DNA of 45,162 nucleotides, from positions 1 through 45,162 of the forward strand of contig CAZVXI010000002.1 of assembly GCA_964631295.1 (NCBI GenBank), written 5' to 3'. Numbering within the stretch: the stretch's first letter is position 1; every line of letters starts with the position of its first letter. The notes under the pieces were generated by a model, which searched no databases, was not told where the DNA came from, and saw nothing but the letters and a program-made list of their open reading frames with translations. The stretch is from CAZVXI01 sp964631295. Its GTDB lineage: Bacteria; Planctomycetota; Phycisphaerae; Phycisphaerales; SM1A02. Below, one piece after another: positions 1-8,095 of this stretch. The translations under genes were made by a program, and so were the position numbers.

Positions 1-12
1 GGGCTTTTTTAA

Positions 13-1029
13 GGCGACCACGCGGGAACGGCGGCGGCCATCGGCAGACAGGTCGGCCTTCAGTCGCCCGACGCGGTGCTCACGGGCGCGGACCTCGACG
101 CGATGGACGACGCATCGCTGGCCATCGCGGTCGTCGACACCGACGTCTTCGCACGCACCAGCCCGGAACACAAACTGCGGCTCGTGACCGCCCTGCAGGC
201 GCACGGCCTGACCGTCGCGATGACCGGCGACGGCGTGAACGATTCGCCGGCGCTGAAGCGCGCCGATGCGGGCATCGCCATGGGGCAGAAGGGAAGCGAG
301 GCGGCCAAGGAAGCGGCCGAGCTGGTGCTCGCCGATGACAACTTCGCGTCGATTGCCGCCGCGGTCCGCGAAGGCCGCACGGTGTACGACAACATCAAGA
401 AGGTCATCAGTTGGACGCTGCCGACCAACGGCGGCGAAGCCATGACGCTGCTCGTCGCGCTGCTCTTCGGCATGACGCTGCCGATCACGCCGATTCAGAT
501 CCTCTGGGTCAATATGATCACAGCCGTGACCCTCGGCATCGCGCTGGCGTTCGAACCCACCGAAGAAAACACGATGCGCCGGCCGCCGCGCCCCCGCAAC
601 GAACCGTTGCTGACCGGCGACCTCGTCTGGCACATCGTCCTTGTTTCCATCCTGTTCATCTGCGGCGTCTTCGGCATGTATGCGTACGCAATCGATCGCG
701 GCTATTCCGAAGACCTGGCGCGCACCATCGCGGTCAACACGCTCGTGGTGATGGAAATCTTTCATCTGTTCTTCATTCGCAACATCTACGGAACCTCGCT
801 CACATGGCGCAAGGTGCGCGGCACGCGCATCGTCTGGACGACCGTCCTCATCGTCACCGCGGCTCAGTTCGCGTTCACCTTCCTGCCCCTTCTTCAACAC
901 GTGTTCGCGACCGAGCCCGTTCCGCTGCTTGACGGTCTGCTGGTCATCGGCGTCGGCATCGCACTGTTCACCGTCGTCGAGATCGAGAAACAGCTTCGAT
1001 TGCGACTGCGTGAAATTCGGGCGGCGTAA
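13..1029 (+). CDS. Cation-transporting P-type ATPase, C-terminal part (5'-truncated by window edge)
   Basis: The frame is open from base 13 and begins GDHAGTAAAIG, the usual continuation of the TGDH motif of the P domain. Codon 4 is a TAA and the first 12 bases do not encode the expected residues, so the contig edge is probably an artefact and the gene is cut there. The hinge motif TGDGVNDSPALK is intact, followed by M5 (PTNGGEAMTLL) and M6 (WVNMITAVTLG) and a six-helix C-terminal bundle. These are hallmarks of type II P-type ATPases, which pump cations across the inner membrane using an aspartyl-phosphate cycle. M6 lacks the Asp found in SERCA-type Ca2+ pumps (TAVTLG where those have TDGLPA), so the transported ion is uncertain. 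The antiporter gene starts 3 bases downstream, suggesting an ion-homeostasis operon. Confidence 0.9.
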   Translation, partial: GDHAGTAAAIGRQVGLQSPDAVLTGADLDAMDDASLAIAVVDTDVFARTSPEHKLRLVTALQAHGLTVAMTGDGVNDSPALKRADAGIAMGQKGSEAAKEAAELVLADDNFASIAAAVREGRTVYDNIKKVISWTLPTNGGEAMTLLVALLFGMTLPITPIQILWVNMITAVTLGIALAFEPTEENTMRRPPRPRNEPLLTGDLVWHIVLVSILFICGVFGMYAYAIDRGYSEDLARTIAVNTLVVMEIFHLFFIRNIYGTSLTWRKVRGTRIVWTTVLIVTAAQFAFTFLPLLQHVFATEPVPLLDGLLVIGVGIALFTVVEIEKQLRLRLREIRAA

Positions 1030-1032
1030 ACC

Positions 1033-2733
1033 ATGATCCCGCTCGCCGATTTCATCCATCAGTCGCCCTTCTACGAGATCGCCGCGCTGCTTGCGCTCGC
1101 GGCAGTCGTCGGCTTTGTCGGCCATCTGCTGCGCCAGCCGATGATCGTGAGCTTTCTCGCCGTGGGCGTCCTCGCCGGGCCATCGGCCCTGGGGATCGTG
1201 CAGTCCCACGAACAGATCGAGGTCCTCGCCGAGCTCGGCGTGGCGCTGCTGCTGTTCCTCGTCGGGCTCAAGCTCGATCCGAAACTGATTCGCTCACTGG
1301 GCGGCGTCGCGCTCGCCACGGGTCTCGGACAGGTGCTGTTCACCTCGGTTCTCGGCTTCGGCATCGGCCTGGCGCTGGGGCTCGATGTCGTCACGTCCGT
1401 CTACATCGCCGTCGCGCTGACCTTCTCCAGCACGATCATCATCGTGAAGGTTCTCTCGGACAAGCGCGAGGTCGATTCGCTGCACGGCCGCATCGCCGTC
1501 GGCTTTCTGATCGTCCAGGACCTGGTCGTGATCCTCGCGATGATGGTGCTCTCGGCGTTCGGTCTGGGCGGACAGTCTGAAGCCGACAGCAGCGTGCTGA
1601 TGCGCCTTGCGCTCGCGGTCGTGTACGGCGTCATCGCGCTGATGCTGCTCGTCCTGTTCGTGCGCTACATCGCCAACCGTCTGGTCAGCCGCATGGTCCG
1701 CTCGCCGGAGCTGCTGGTGACCTTCGCCATTGCCTGGGCGGCGCTGCTGGCGGCGCTCGGCGATTATCTCGGGTTCAGTCTCGAGCTCGGCGGACTGCTC
1801 GCCGGCGTGTCCCTCGCCGCTGCGCCCTACCGCGAAACGATCGTCAGCCGGCTGTCATCGCTGCGCGACTTTCTGCTGCTGTTTTTCTTCATCGCCCTCG
1901 GCGCGCAGCTTGACCTGGGTCTGCTTGGGGCGCAGGTCGTCCCCGCGCTCGTGTTCTCCGTTTTTGTGCTCGTGGGCAACCCGCTGATCGTCATGGCCAT
2001 CATGGGCGTCATGGGCTACCGCAGCCGCACCGGCTTCCTCGCCGGGCTGACCGTCGCGCAGATCAGCGAGTTCTCGCTCATCTTCGTCGCCATGGGCGTC
2101 ACGCTCGGGCACGTCACCCCGGCATCGCTCGGGCTCGTCACGCTCGTCGGCATGATCACCATCGCCCTGTCGGTGTACATGATCACCCACTCGCATCGGC
2201 TGTACCGCTGGCTTGAGCCGCTGTTCGGCGTCTTCGAACGCCGCGACCCGTACCGCGAGATCACCGCCGACCGCGATGCGATCGACGCCAGGCCGTGGGA
2301 TGTCATCCTCATCGGAATGGGGCGCTACGGATCGGCGATCGCCGAGGGGCTGCTGCACCACAAACTCAAGGTGCTCATGATCGACTTCAATCCCGAAGAG
2401 GTGCGCCGCTGGCGTGCCCGCGGAGTCGAAGCCATGTACGGCGATGTCAGCGACTCCGAGTTCATCAGCACGCTGCCGCTTCACGGTGTGAAGGCGGTGA
2501 TCGCCGCCCTGCCGCCGCACACGCCGGGGCTGACCCATGAAGATCCGCGGCTGACGCTCGTCGAAGGCCTGAAGGATCGACACTTCAAGGGTGCGATCGC
2601 CATTGCCGCCCACCGCGCTGACGAAGCTGAATCGCTGCAGGCAGCCGGCGCCAACGTGATCCTTCATCCCTTCCACGATGCCGCCAAGGAGGCCGTCGAC
2701 AGACTACGTGCCGCCATGCGTGGCGTCGCGTAG
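1033..2733 (+). CDS. Kef-type cation/proton antiporter (CPA2) with TrkA-N/RCK domain
   Basis: The protein is 566 aa. Residues 1-395 form about a dozen membrane helices of the Na+/H+ exchanger (CPA2) fold, with the QD pair at 162-163 inside a helix as in KefB/KefC proteins. Residues from about 420 form a Rossmann RCK_N domain with GMGRYG (428-433), which binds nucleotide and gates the channel or antiporter in known family members. No RCK_C domain follows. Members exchange K+ or Na+ for H+ in the inner membrane. ATG at 1033 lies 3 bases after the ATPase stop, so the two are very likely cotranscribed. Whether it carries K+ or Na+, and whether glutathione adducts control it, cannot be read from the sequence. 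Confidence 0.92.
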   Translation: MIPLADFIHQSPFYEIAALLALAAVVGFVGHLLRQPMIVSFLAVGVLAGPSALGIVQSHEQIEVLAELGVALLLFLVGLKLDPKLIRSLGGVALATGLGQVLFTSVLGFGIGLALGLDVVTSVYIAVALTFSSTIIIVKVLSDKREVDSLHGRIAVGFLIVQDLVVILAMMVLSAFGLGGQSEADSSVLMRLALAVVYGVIALMLLVLFVRYIANRLVSRMVRSPELLVTFAIAWAALLAALGDYLGFSLELGGLLAGVSLAAAPYRETIVSRLSSLRDFLLLFFFIALGAQLDLGLLGAQVVPALVFSVFVLVGNPLIVMAIMGVMGYRSRTGFLAGLTVAQISEFSLIFVAMGVTLGHVTPASLGLVTLVGMITIALSVYMITHSHRLYRWLEPLFGVFERRDPYREITADRDAIDARPWDVILIGMGRYGSAIAEGLLHHKLKVLMIDFNPEEVRRWRARGVEAMYGDVSDSEFISTLPLHGVKAVIAALPPHTPGLTHEDPRLTLVEGLKDRHFKGAIAIAAHRADEAESLQAAGANVILHPFHDAAKEAVDRLRAAMRGVA

Positions 2734-2945
2734 CTGCCGCCCTCAGGCGTCCCGATCACCGTCATCGGCGTCTGGTTGAGCTTGGTTGCCACGCCGCATA
2801 GAACATCGTCGCCGTCCGCGAGATAGATCTTCCCCACTGCCTCAAAATCGTTCATCGATCCGATCATTGAGCGATTAAGCGCCTTGCCGAAGCGCGCCTC
2901 TATCTTCGACGCAGCGAATGACCGCGACCTGAACAAGGTAATCAT
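2664..2945 (-). CDS. Small hypothetical protein with GSMNDF motif, possibly a remnant
   Basis: A 93-codon frame starts at ATG 2945 and ends inside the 3' end of the antiporter gene on the opposite strand. The central part (residues about 23-62) reads coherently: NRSMIGSMNDF, then YLADGDDVLCGVATKLNQTPM. This reminds me of small uncharacterised proteins carrying a G-S-M-N-D motif, but I cannot name the family. The last 25 residues are antisense to the antiporter and are probably not original. A second frame just upstream (ATG near 2981) encodes about 35 plausible residues and then stops, so the gene may be frameshifted. It lies beside the recombinase fragment in a zone of decayed genes. Confidence 0.3.
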   Translation of the reverse strand: MITLFRSRSFAASKIEARFGKALNRSMIGSMNDFEAVGKIYLADGDDVLCGVATKLNQTPMTVIGTPEGGSYATPRMAARSLSTASLAASWKG

Positions 2946-2956
2946 CAAGAAACTCG

Positions 2957-3421
2957 TCAAGCGACCGCTTGCCCAGTTGCATACGCGCACGCTACGCGTG
3001 CATGCAGGCAAATCTTCGCGTGCGACCAGTTTGTTACGCAGTGGAAATGGAAGGCGGCTCCACGCCGATCCGGACGGAGGTCGGCGGTCATCCAATGGCT
3101 CTGCGAAGCATCGACCGTCCCGGGATCGAAGATCGGATCATAACGGCCCGGCCGCGTCGATCCGACTTCGACGAACTCGCCGAGGTAGACTGGATTCCGG
3201 AGCACACTGATCACCTGCTGCGCCATCCATCGGCCGCCAACGACCATCTTGCCGGACCGCTTCGAATCCCGATGCTTCGTCCGCCAACCGAGATGATCGA
3301 TCCGCCGGGCCGCGGTCGCCGCTGCGGCCTCGGAGCCCATAGCGATTGAACGCCGCGCCGGTATCGGGGCACGCGTCAAAGAACCTGGACAGTTGGCTAT
3401 TGCGATGAATGGGAATGTCAC
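2957..3421 (-). pseudogene. Fragment of large serine site-specific recombinase
   Basis: Bases about 3092-3331 encode LGWRTKHRDSKRSGK, then GRWMAQQVISVLRNPVYLGE, then a GxxxPGRYDPIFDPGT stretch. This is the pattern of the middle 'Recombinase' domain of large serine recombinases: a G-W-R-T segment, a short spacer, VxxxLRNPxYxGE and PIxDxxT. The catalytic N-terminal resolvase domain (with its Ser nucleophile) and the C-terminal zinc/coiled-coil part are missing, and neighbouring frames hold no continuation I can recognise. It is a dead relic of an integrase from a prophage or integrative element and marks old recombination between the antiporter and the light-harvesting cluster. Confidence 0.65.
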
Positions 3422-3957
3422 GCAGAGTGGTCACTCGCAGAGGTATACGCCGCAACACCGGAATCGATCGCGCAACCAGTTCGGCCACGATCGCGCGCTC
3501 GCTCGATCTGCTTGGGCGCATTGGAGAGATCCTCCAGTTGCCGCTCGCTCGCGTTCTCTTGCACGTGGTTGAACAGCACGCGTTCTTCCCAGCGGATGTG
3601 CTGCTCGAGATCGCGGCCGAGTCGCTCTACAAAGTCCGGATCGGGATCGACGGCATGGCGCTTGATACCCGCCTCTTTTGCGGCGGACTCGATCGCGGCG
3701 TGCTCATCGAGAAGTCGGCGACGATCGTCTTCGTCCGCAATCAATGGCGGCAGCAGTCGCTGCTCGTCGCGGAGGTGCGGCTCGATCTCGGTACGCGAGG
3801 CTTCAGGAAAGTTGGCGAGCGCTTTGTGCCGCGCGATACGGTCCTTCAAGGCCGCCTTCATCAGCCGGTGGGCGTGGACGAGGCCGACATTTTAATCGCG
3901 GCTCAGTGGCACCAGCGCCTCATGTCGGGAGATCGGTGGGTGCTCGTAACGACTCAC
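3418..3957 (-). pseudogene. Hemerythrin-like (HHE) protein, interrupted by in-frame TAA
   Basis: Reading from GTG 3957 gives SRYEHPPISRHEALVPLSRD, then TAA at 3894-3892, then NVGLVHAHRLMKAALKDRI and an uninterrupted frame to 3418. A good Shine-Dalgarno (GGAGAGG) lies about 9 nt before the GTG. Related hemerythrin-like proteins usually read LSRDHHxGLxxAxRL here, so the stop falls on the conserved His pair that binds the di-iron centre. Later ligand-like elements survive: EPHLRDEQRLLPPL, LLDEHAAI and HIRWEERVLF. Translation could restart at ATG 3861, but that product (147 aa) would lack the first iron-ligand helix. The frame overlaps the end of the nitronate-monooxygenase-like gene by about 37 bases, so it was probably the last gene of that operon. 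A sequencing error at the stop is the alternative. Confidence 0.7.
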
Positions 3958-5437
3958 GATGTCCGTTCCTCTCCCCGTGGTGCAAATGTTCCGGGACTGA
4001 TGTTGACGCACCAAGTATGGTATGAATGACGTCCGCCGCGCTGTAGGAGAGTGCGCCCGGTTTCAGGAACCGCGCGATGCCTCGGACGTCATCGCCCGAC
4101 GTAACGAGGGCCGGTTCGGATGATCCATCAGTGCAGACCTGGCCGAGCCCAATGGTTGCGAGCAACGCATTGCAGACGCACAGGCGGCAGTGTGTGTCGT
4201 TTTCGTCGCCGCCTTTGCGCACATAGTCGTCAACGGGCTCGGCCGGGCACCGCCATCCGATTGATCCATCGGATTTCCGATATGCCTGCCGGAGATATCC
4301 AAGGTCGCAGCGGCGTGCACGCCGTTCGACGACAGGCTGTTGGGAGAGGGTTCCTCGCACATCAACAATCTTGAAGGGAAATCCGGTCGGCGAAGCGAGG
4401 GGATCGGTGAAGATGCGCACGGTGCCGGATCGGCTTGCGCTAAGCACGCGCGCTTTGAGCGCAGCGTGCATGTCCGATTCTGCGCAGTAGGCGAACGCGG
4501 TACCGACCTGCACGCCGACGGCGCCGAGTTGCCTGGCGCGTGCAAGTTGCTCAGGGCCGGCGTAGGAACCGGCCAGCCAGAACGGCAACCCAATCCCTCG
4601 GATTGCATCAAAATCCGGTTCATCCCGTTCGCCGTAGATCGGTTCACCTTTGACGCTCAACTGAAGAGGCCCGCGCGGCGGCGCGTTGTGACCACCCGCG
4701 GTGTGGCACTCGATGACGAAGCCGTCCACACTTCCGGTTGATCGGCGGGCCAGCATCGTGGCGAGCGTGGACGATGAGATGATGGCGAGGAACTTCGGCC
4801 GGGTGAGTTCTGGCGCGTGGCCTTGATTGATTGTCTTTGGATCAAAGCGCACTTGCGCGGGTTCTGGGTTTTCGCCGCTGACATCAAGTCCCAGCGCGAC
4901 AGGTTGATTCATCGCGAGTTGATCGAGAACTCCGGGTATCGCCTTCGGGATCCCAGCGCCAATGAGCACATACGCCACGCCGCCGAGCATTGCGCCGTAC
5001 AGCGATGGAAGGGTTGTCGTCTGGATTTTCTCGAGGTAGTTGATGCCCACCGGCCGGTCGTGGTGCTCGCGCGCGAGAAACACCTCAACAAAGTTGCTTG
5101 CGACGAGTAGTTCGGTATTGCGAAGTGATGGCCGATGGCTCGGCATCGGCTTGGAGCGAAATGGCTTGTCACGGCGCTTGCCGGCGTGCCGGAAGAAACG
5201 CTGGATGATGCGGTCAGCAATATCTGGAAACGGGAATCGGTCGAGTGCTCGCCGGACATGCCCGCCCGAATCACCACGCTGAAGACGGCGAACCATCACC
5301 ACATCAAGTGCCGTTCCAGAGACCACGCCAAGTTGACCTGCGCTGCACACCGCCCGCGCCAAGCGCCACCCTGAAACTCCGACGCCCATGCCGCCCTGAA
5401 TAATCGCAGGATATGTGTCAGCGTGATCATGTTTCAT
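3920..5437 (-). CDS. Nitronate monooxygenase / 2-nitropropane dioxygenase-like flavoprotein
   Basis: The protein is 505 aa. It starts with PAIIQGGMGVGVSGWRLARA, the N-terminal signature of the NMO/PfaD-like FMN TIM barrels. Further barrel elements are FLAIISSSTLA, GFVIECHTAGGHNAPPRG with the typical active-site His, LPFWLAGSYAGPEQL, and GAVGVQVGTAFAYCAESD for phosphate binding. Family members oxidise alkyl nitronates with FMN and O2, and close relatives act as enoyl reductases in polyunsaturated fatty acid or polyketide synthases, so the substrate is unsettled. A Cys-rich stretch (CRLCVCNALLATIG) near residue 415 is common in the longer bacterial members. The ATG at 5437 overlaps the Rrf2-like frame by ATGA (5434-5437), suggesting coupled translation in an Rrf2-NMO-hemerythrin operon. 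Confidence 0.85.
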   Translation of the reverse strand: MKHDHADTYPAIIQGGMGVGVSGWRLARAVCSAGQLGVVSGTALDVVMVRRLQRGDSGGHVRRALDRFPFPDIADRIIQRFFRHAGKRRDKPFRSKPMPSHRPSLRNTELLVASNFVEVFLAREHHDRPVGINYLEKIQTTTLPSLYGAMLGGVAYVLIGAGIPKAIPGVLDQLAMNQPVALGLDVSGENPEPAQVRFDPKTINQGHAPELTRPKFLAIISSSTLATMLARRSTGSVDGFVIECHTAGGHNAPPRGPLQLSVKGEPIYGERDEPDFDAIRGIGLPFWLAGSYAGPEQLARARQLGAVGVQVGTAFAYCAESDMHAALKARVLSASRSGTVRIFTDPLASPTGFPFKIVDVRGTLSQQPVVERRARRCDLGYLRQAYRKSDGSIGWRCPAEPVDDYVRKGGDENDTHCRLCVCNALLATIGLGQVCTDGSSEPALVTSGDDVRGIARFLKPGALSYSAADVIHTILGASTSVPEHLHHGERNGHRESLRAPTDLPT

Positions 5438-5913
5438 GGTCGAGTGTCTCGAAGGGCAGGCCGTGTTGTCATACGACGCCGGTTGATCAGCAACCGTCCG
5501 TTCTCGAAGATCCGTTGATGGTGGTGCTCGAGCGACAATCGCATTCCGATTGTGAGTCTGACGCCTCGCGGAGCAGATCGGCGATTGTGATCGACCGCGT
5601 CGATGACGCTGCCAATCAAGACCTCACCATCCATCGGGCGAATCATTCTATAGCCGCCAGACCTCTCGCGCTGCGTTTCGAGCAGGCCGGCAGGGTCCAT
5701 TTGTTGAAACACCTTCGCGAGACAGCCGCCGCAGCGCCGATGCGCGCGGCGATTCCACGGATTTTCCACGGACGCCACGGCTCCTGGCCAATCCACGGGA
5801 TGCCGCTCAGGACGTCTCCCAATGCATCTGAAAGAAGTCCCAATCGGCATTCCTCTTTTTGCAGGAAACCGGGTCGCGCAGCTTCGATTCACCACTCGCT
5901 GCATTGTCAACAA
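5434..5913 (-). pseudogene. Rrf2-family transcription regulator, frameshifted
   Basis: Two overlapping frames each hold half of an Rrf2 winged-helix protein. The N-terminal half (5843 to about 5735) gives QEPWRPWKIRGIAARIGAAA, the helix-turn-helix. The C-terminal half in the other frame gives LAKVFQQMDPAGLLETQ, then RERSGGYRMIRPMDGEVL and IGSVIDAVD, the wing and linker of Rrf2/IscR-type proteins. The frame change falls near 5728-5735 in a GC-rich stretch, so one indel restores a normal order. The cluster of Cys ligands that holds an Fe-S centre in IscR and NsrR is not visible in either frame. Rrf2 proteins often control NO, Fe-S or redox genes, which fits the downstream oxygenase and hemerythrin. 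It is either a recent pseudogene or a single-base assembly error. Confidence 0.6.
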
Positions 5914-5932
5914 AGTAGCCCGAAGCTATAAA
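5904..5932 (+). promoter_or_regulatory. Sigma-70-type promoter for crtE
   Basis: TTGTCA (5904-5909), a 17-bp spacer, then TATAAA (5927-5932) match the housekeeping consensus at 5/6 and 5/6 positions. The region is AT-richer than its surroundings. Transcription would start near 5939, a short leader before the ATG at 5951. This excludes the longer open frame beginning at 5822. Confidence 0.6.
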
Positions 5933-5950
5933 TCAATCAAGTGTGCATTG

Positions 5951-6847
5951 ATGACTGAAATCACAAAAAACGCTCCCACGCTGCGATCAGGGCCGATGAA
6001 GGCTCTGGAGTGCCGATCGGTGGAACGTCAATGCATCCTGAGCTTTCTGCCTGCCGAATCCATTCTTATGGAAATGACTTGCGAATTTGCTGTCTGCATG
6101 GATGAGTTGCTCTCTGACGAAGTTGGTCGCATCCCGGCACCCGTCGCTGGCTACGCGAGGCACGCCATCACCGGCGGTAAGCGGATCCGCCCTCGTGTTG
6201 TCCACGCGTTTGCTGCCGCCTGCGGAAACGCAACCGACGATGCCTTCCGCTTTGCGGCTGCCGTCGAGTTCATCCACAAGGCAAGTCTTATCCAAGATGA
6301 CCTTCCCTGCATGGATTCTGATTCCGTGCGGAATGGCCGCCCGACCCTGCATGTTGTCTGCTCGCCCGCAGAGGCAATCTTAGTTTCTGACGCTTTGATC
6401 GCTCATGCCTTTCGCATGTGCGCCGAGTCGGCCGCCCCAGCAGAATCGGTGCGCATTCTCAGCGAAGCGGTCCTCTCGCTTTCCGCTGGGCAAGCATCCG
6501 GCCTCGACACCGCCGTCATCCGCTCTGACTCTGATTGGCGTGCCGTCTCCGACGCGAAGACCGGTGCATTGTTTCGTGCATCAGCACTCCTCGGCGTCAT
6601 CGCCTCCAGGCAGTCGAACGACCAGCTCCAATCAGCCGCCCGGCAGTTCGGCCGCTCGCTCGGGCGGGTGTACCAGTGGTACGACGACATGCGCGACGGC
6701 GACGCCGGCGACCTTTCTCGTTCCCTCGTAGAGCCCGAACTTCGGGCGATTCGCCATACGCTCATCGGACTGCCTGACGCAGAACCCGTCACGAAGCTCC
6801 TCGATCATCTCGTCTGCTCGGTTGCCGCCCTCCCACAGGAAGCTTAA
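5951..6847 (+). CDS. crtE: Geranylgeranyl diphosphate synthase (polyprenyl synthetase)
   Basis: This trans-isoprenyl diphosphate synthase is 298 aa from ATG 5951, chosen because a promoter lies at 5904-5932. The substrate region GGKRIRPRVVHA is present. The first Asp-rich motif is DDLPCMD (116-122) and the second is DDMRD (245-249), both binding Mg2+-diphosphate. The enzyme condenses IPP with allylic diphosphates. In this neighbourhood GGPP for phytoene synthesis is the obvious product, although chain length cannot be proven by eye. It is separated from the rest of the carotenoid genes by a minus-strand membrane-protein gene and the rhodopsin, so it is probably its own transcript. The 253 bases after it hold no gene I can support. 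The start has no clear Shine-Dalgarno; ATG 5996 is an alternative. Confidence 0.88.
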   Translation: MTEITKNAPTLRSGPMKALECRSVERQCILSFLPAESILMEMTCEFAVCMDELLSDEVGRIPAPVAGYARHAITGGKRIRPRVVHAFAAACGNATDDAFRFAAAVEFIHKASLIQDDLPCMDSDSVRNGRPTLHVVCSPAEAILVSDALIAHAFRMCAESAAPAESVRILSEAVLSLSAGQASGLDTAVIRSDSDWRAVSDAKTGALFRASALLGVIASRQSNDQLQSAARQFGRSLGRVYQWYDDMRDGDAGDLSRSLVEPELRAIRHTLIGLPDAEPVTKLLDHLVCSVAALPQEA

Positions 6848-7100
6848 TGCCCGGCAGCTTTGTGCTTGAACGTATCCGCCCGACGTGGCGGGTCCGATCT
6901 GATACCTGCGCTGAAACTTCGACAGCATGGCCATGGCACCGTGTGATGTCGTTGAGACCCTTTGCGAGCTACAACAGACCCGCGGGCGATGCCGCAGCAC
7001 TCAAAATCTCTGTCGAGCCAACTGCAGACGGGTCGGTCGAACCTCGTGAACACTTACATGACACTCCAGCGTTCTTGCCGGTGTGCTCGCATGGAAGCAT

Positions 7101-8000
7101 TCATACCGCCTCCTTCTCCGAGCCGGAGGTCTCGAAAGCAGGAACGTCGTCGACCGGAGTGTCCTCTTGGACATCAGTGGCAAGGTTATACGCGAGTGTC
7201 ATCGCGATAGCGATGATCGCTCCAACCACACAAAGTGCAGGGCGGATGAACTCCGGCGACGACAATGCCAGACGCAAAATGATCGCAGAGAACGCGAAGC
7301 CAAAGTTACGGAAAACGATAGCAGGATTCGTTGTGAACGCGAGCGAAACGAATGCCAGCAGCACGTCGGCGAAAACCAGTACAGTAAAGAAGGTTTCCAG
7401 AATCTGGACGCTCGACGCCAATCCTGCCGCCTCCAGCACCGGAAGCATGCACAGCGTCACCAGAACGCAAAGCAGCAAGAGCACGATTATCCGTTTTATC
7501 GCGACGAATCGCTCACCATCCGCAGCATCCACTGTGATCGGCGCGTGACGCTGAAATCGTGCGAAGATAGTCGCCGATACGAATAGCAGCACCGCGCCTG
7601 CCGCATCGGCCAACATCACTGCAACGTTCGTCATGTCCCCCAGAGCCACATTAATGGGCTCGGGGAAGCTTTCCAGTTTCAAGAACGCGTCGCGGAGAAG
7701 CACGAGGGCGTACAACTGCAGGTACCGAGCGACGCTGCTGGCAACAGACTTCGCAATGGCAAAGGTCATCTCGACGAGTTCGTATAGCAGCAGCAGAGCG
7801 ATCGCCCACGAGATCGCCGCAAGATGGACCTTCGGAAGCCACTGCGGCCCACCCATCGGCCAAATCCATCCACCCAACTCGATGAGTGCGGCACCGACCA
7901 CGAGAACGACGACGAGCGAGATACTCCGCGCAGCCCGAACCCGCCGCCCATCCCAGACATTCTCGAGCACGGTCACGAAGCGAGAGAGTTGAGCAGCCAC
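7101..8000 (-). CDS. Multi-pass membrane protein of unknown function
   Basis: The protein is 299 aa with about eight hydrophobic helices, for example LVVVLVVGAALIELGGWIW, AISWAIALLLLYELVEM, ADAAGAVLLFVSATIF, IIVLLLLCVLVTLCML, TFFTVLVFADVLLAFVSLAF and CVVGAIIAIAMTLAY. The C-terminal 30 residues are acidic and presumably cytoplasmic. No transporter or enzyme motif is visible and I do not recognise the family. It lies between crtE and the rhodopsin on the opposite strand, divergent from the small membrane protein at 8096, with about 90 bases between the starts. Its position suggests a role in the light-driven physiology, but this is only context. Confidence 0.7.
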   Translation of the reverse strand: MAAQLSRFVTVLENVWDGRRVRAARSISLVVVLVVGAALIELGGWIWPMGGPQWLPKVHLAAISWAIALLLLYELVEMTFAIAKSVASSVARYLQLYALVLLRDAFLKLESFPEPINVALGDMTNVAVMLADAAGAVLLFVSATIFARFQRHAPITVDAADGERFVAIKRIIVLLLLCVLVTLCMLPVLEAAGLASSVQILETFFTVLVFADVLLAFVSLAFTTNPAIVFRNFGFAFSAIILRLALSSPEFIRPALCVVGAIIAIAMTLAYNLATDVQEDTPVDDVPAFETSGSEKEAV

Positions 8001-8095
8001 CCTGCTTGTTTCGTCGACTGTGAGTCATTGGTTTGCCGACTCAGCAATTTTCCGAAACTGCCGGCGGGGTGCGGCGAAATTGCCAAGGTATGAAA

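Noticed and set aside
1855..2676. 273-codon minus-strand frame opposite the antiporter
   Set aside because: His/Asp/Arg-rich shadow typical of the antisense of a GC-rich gene, with no motif.
6847..7548. Open frame starting at the crtE stop codon
   Set aside because: Most of it is antisense to the eight-helix membrane protein, and its first 80 residues show no recognisable order.
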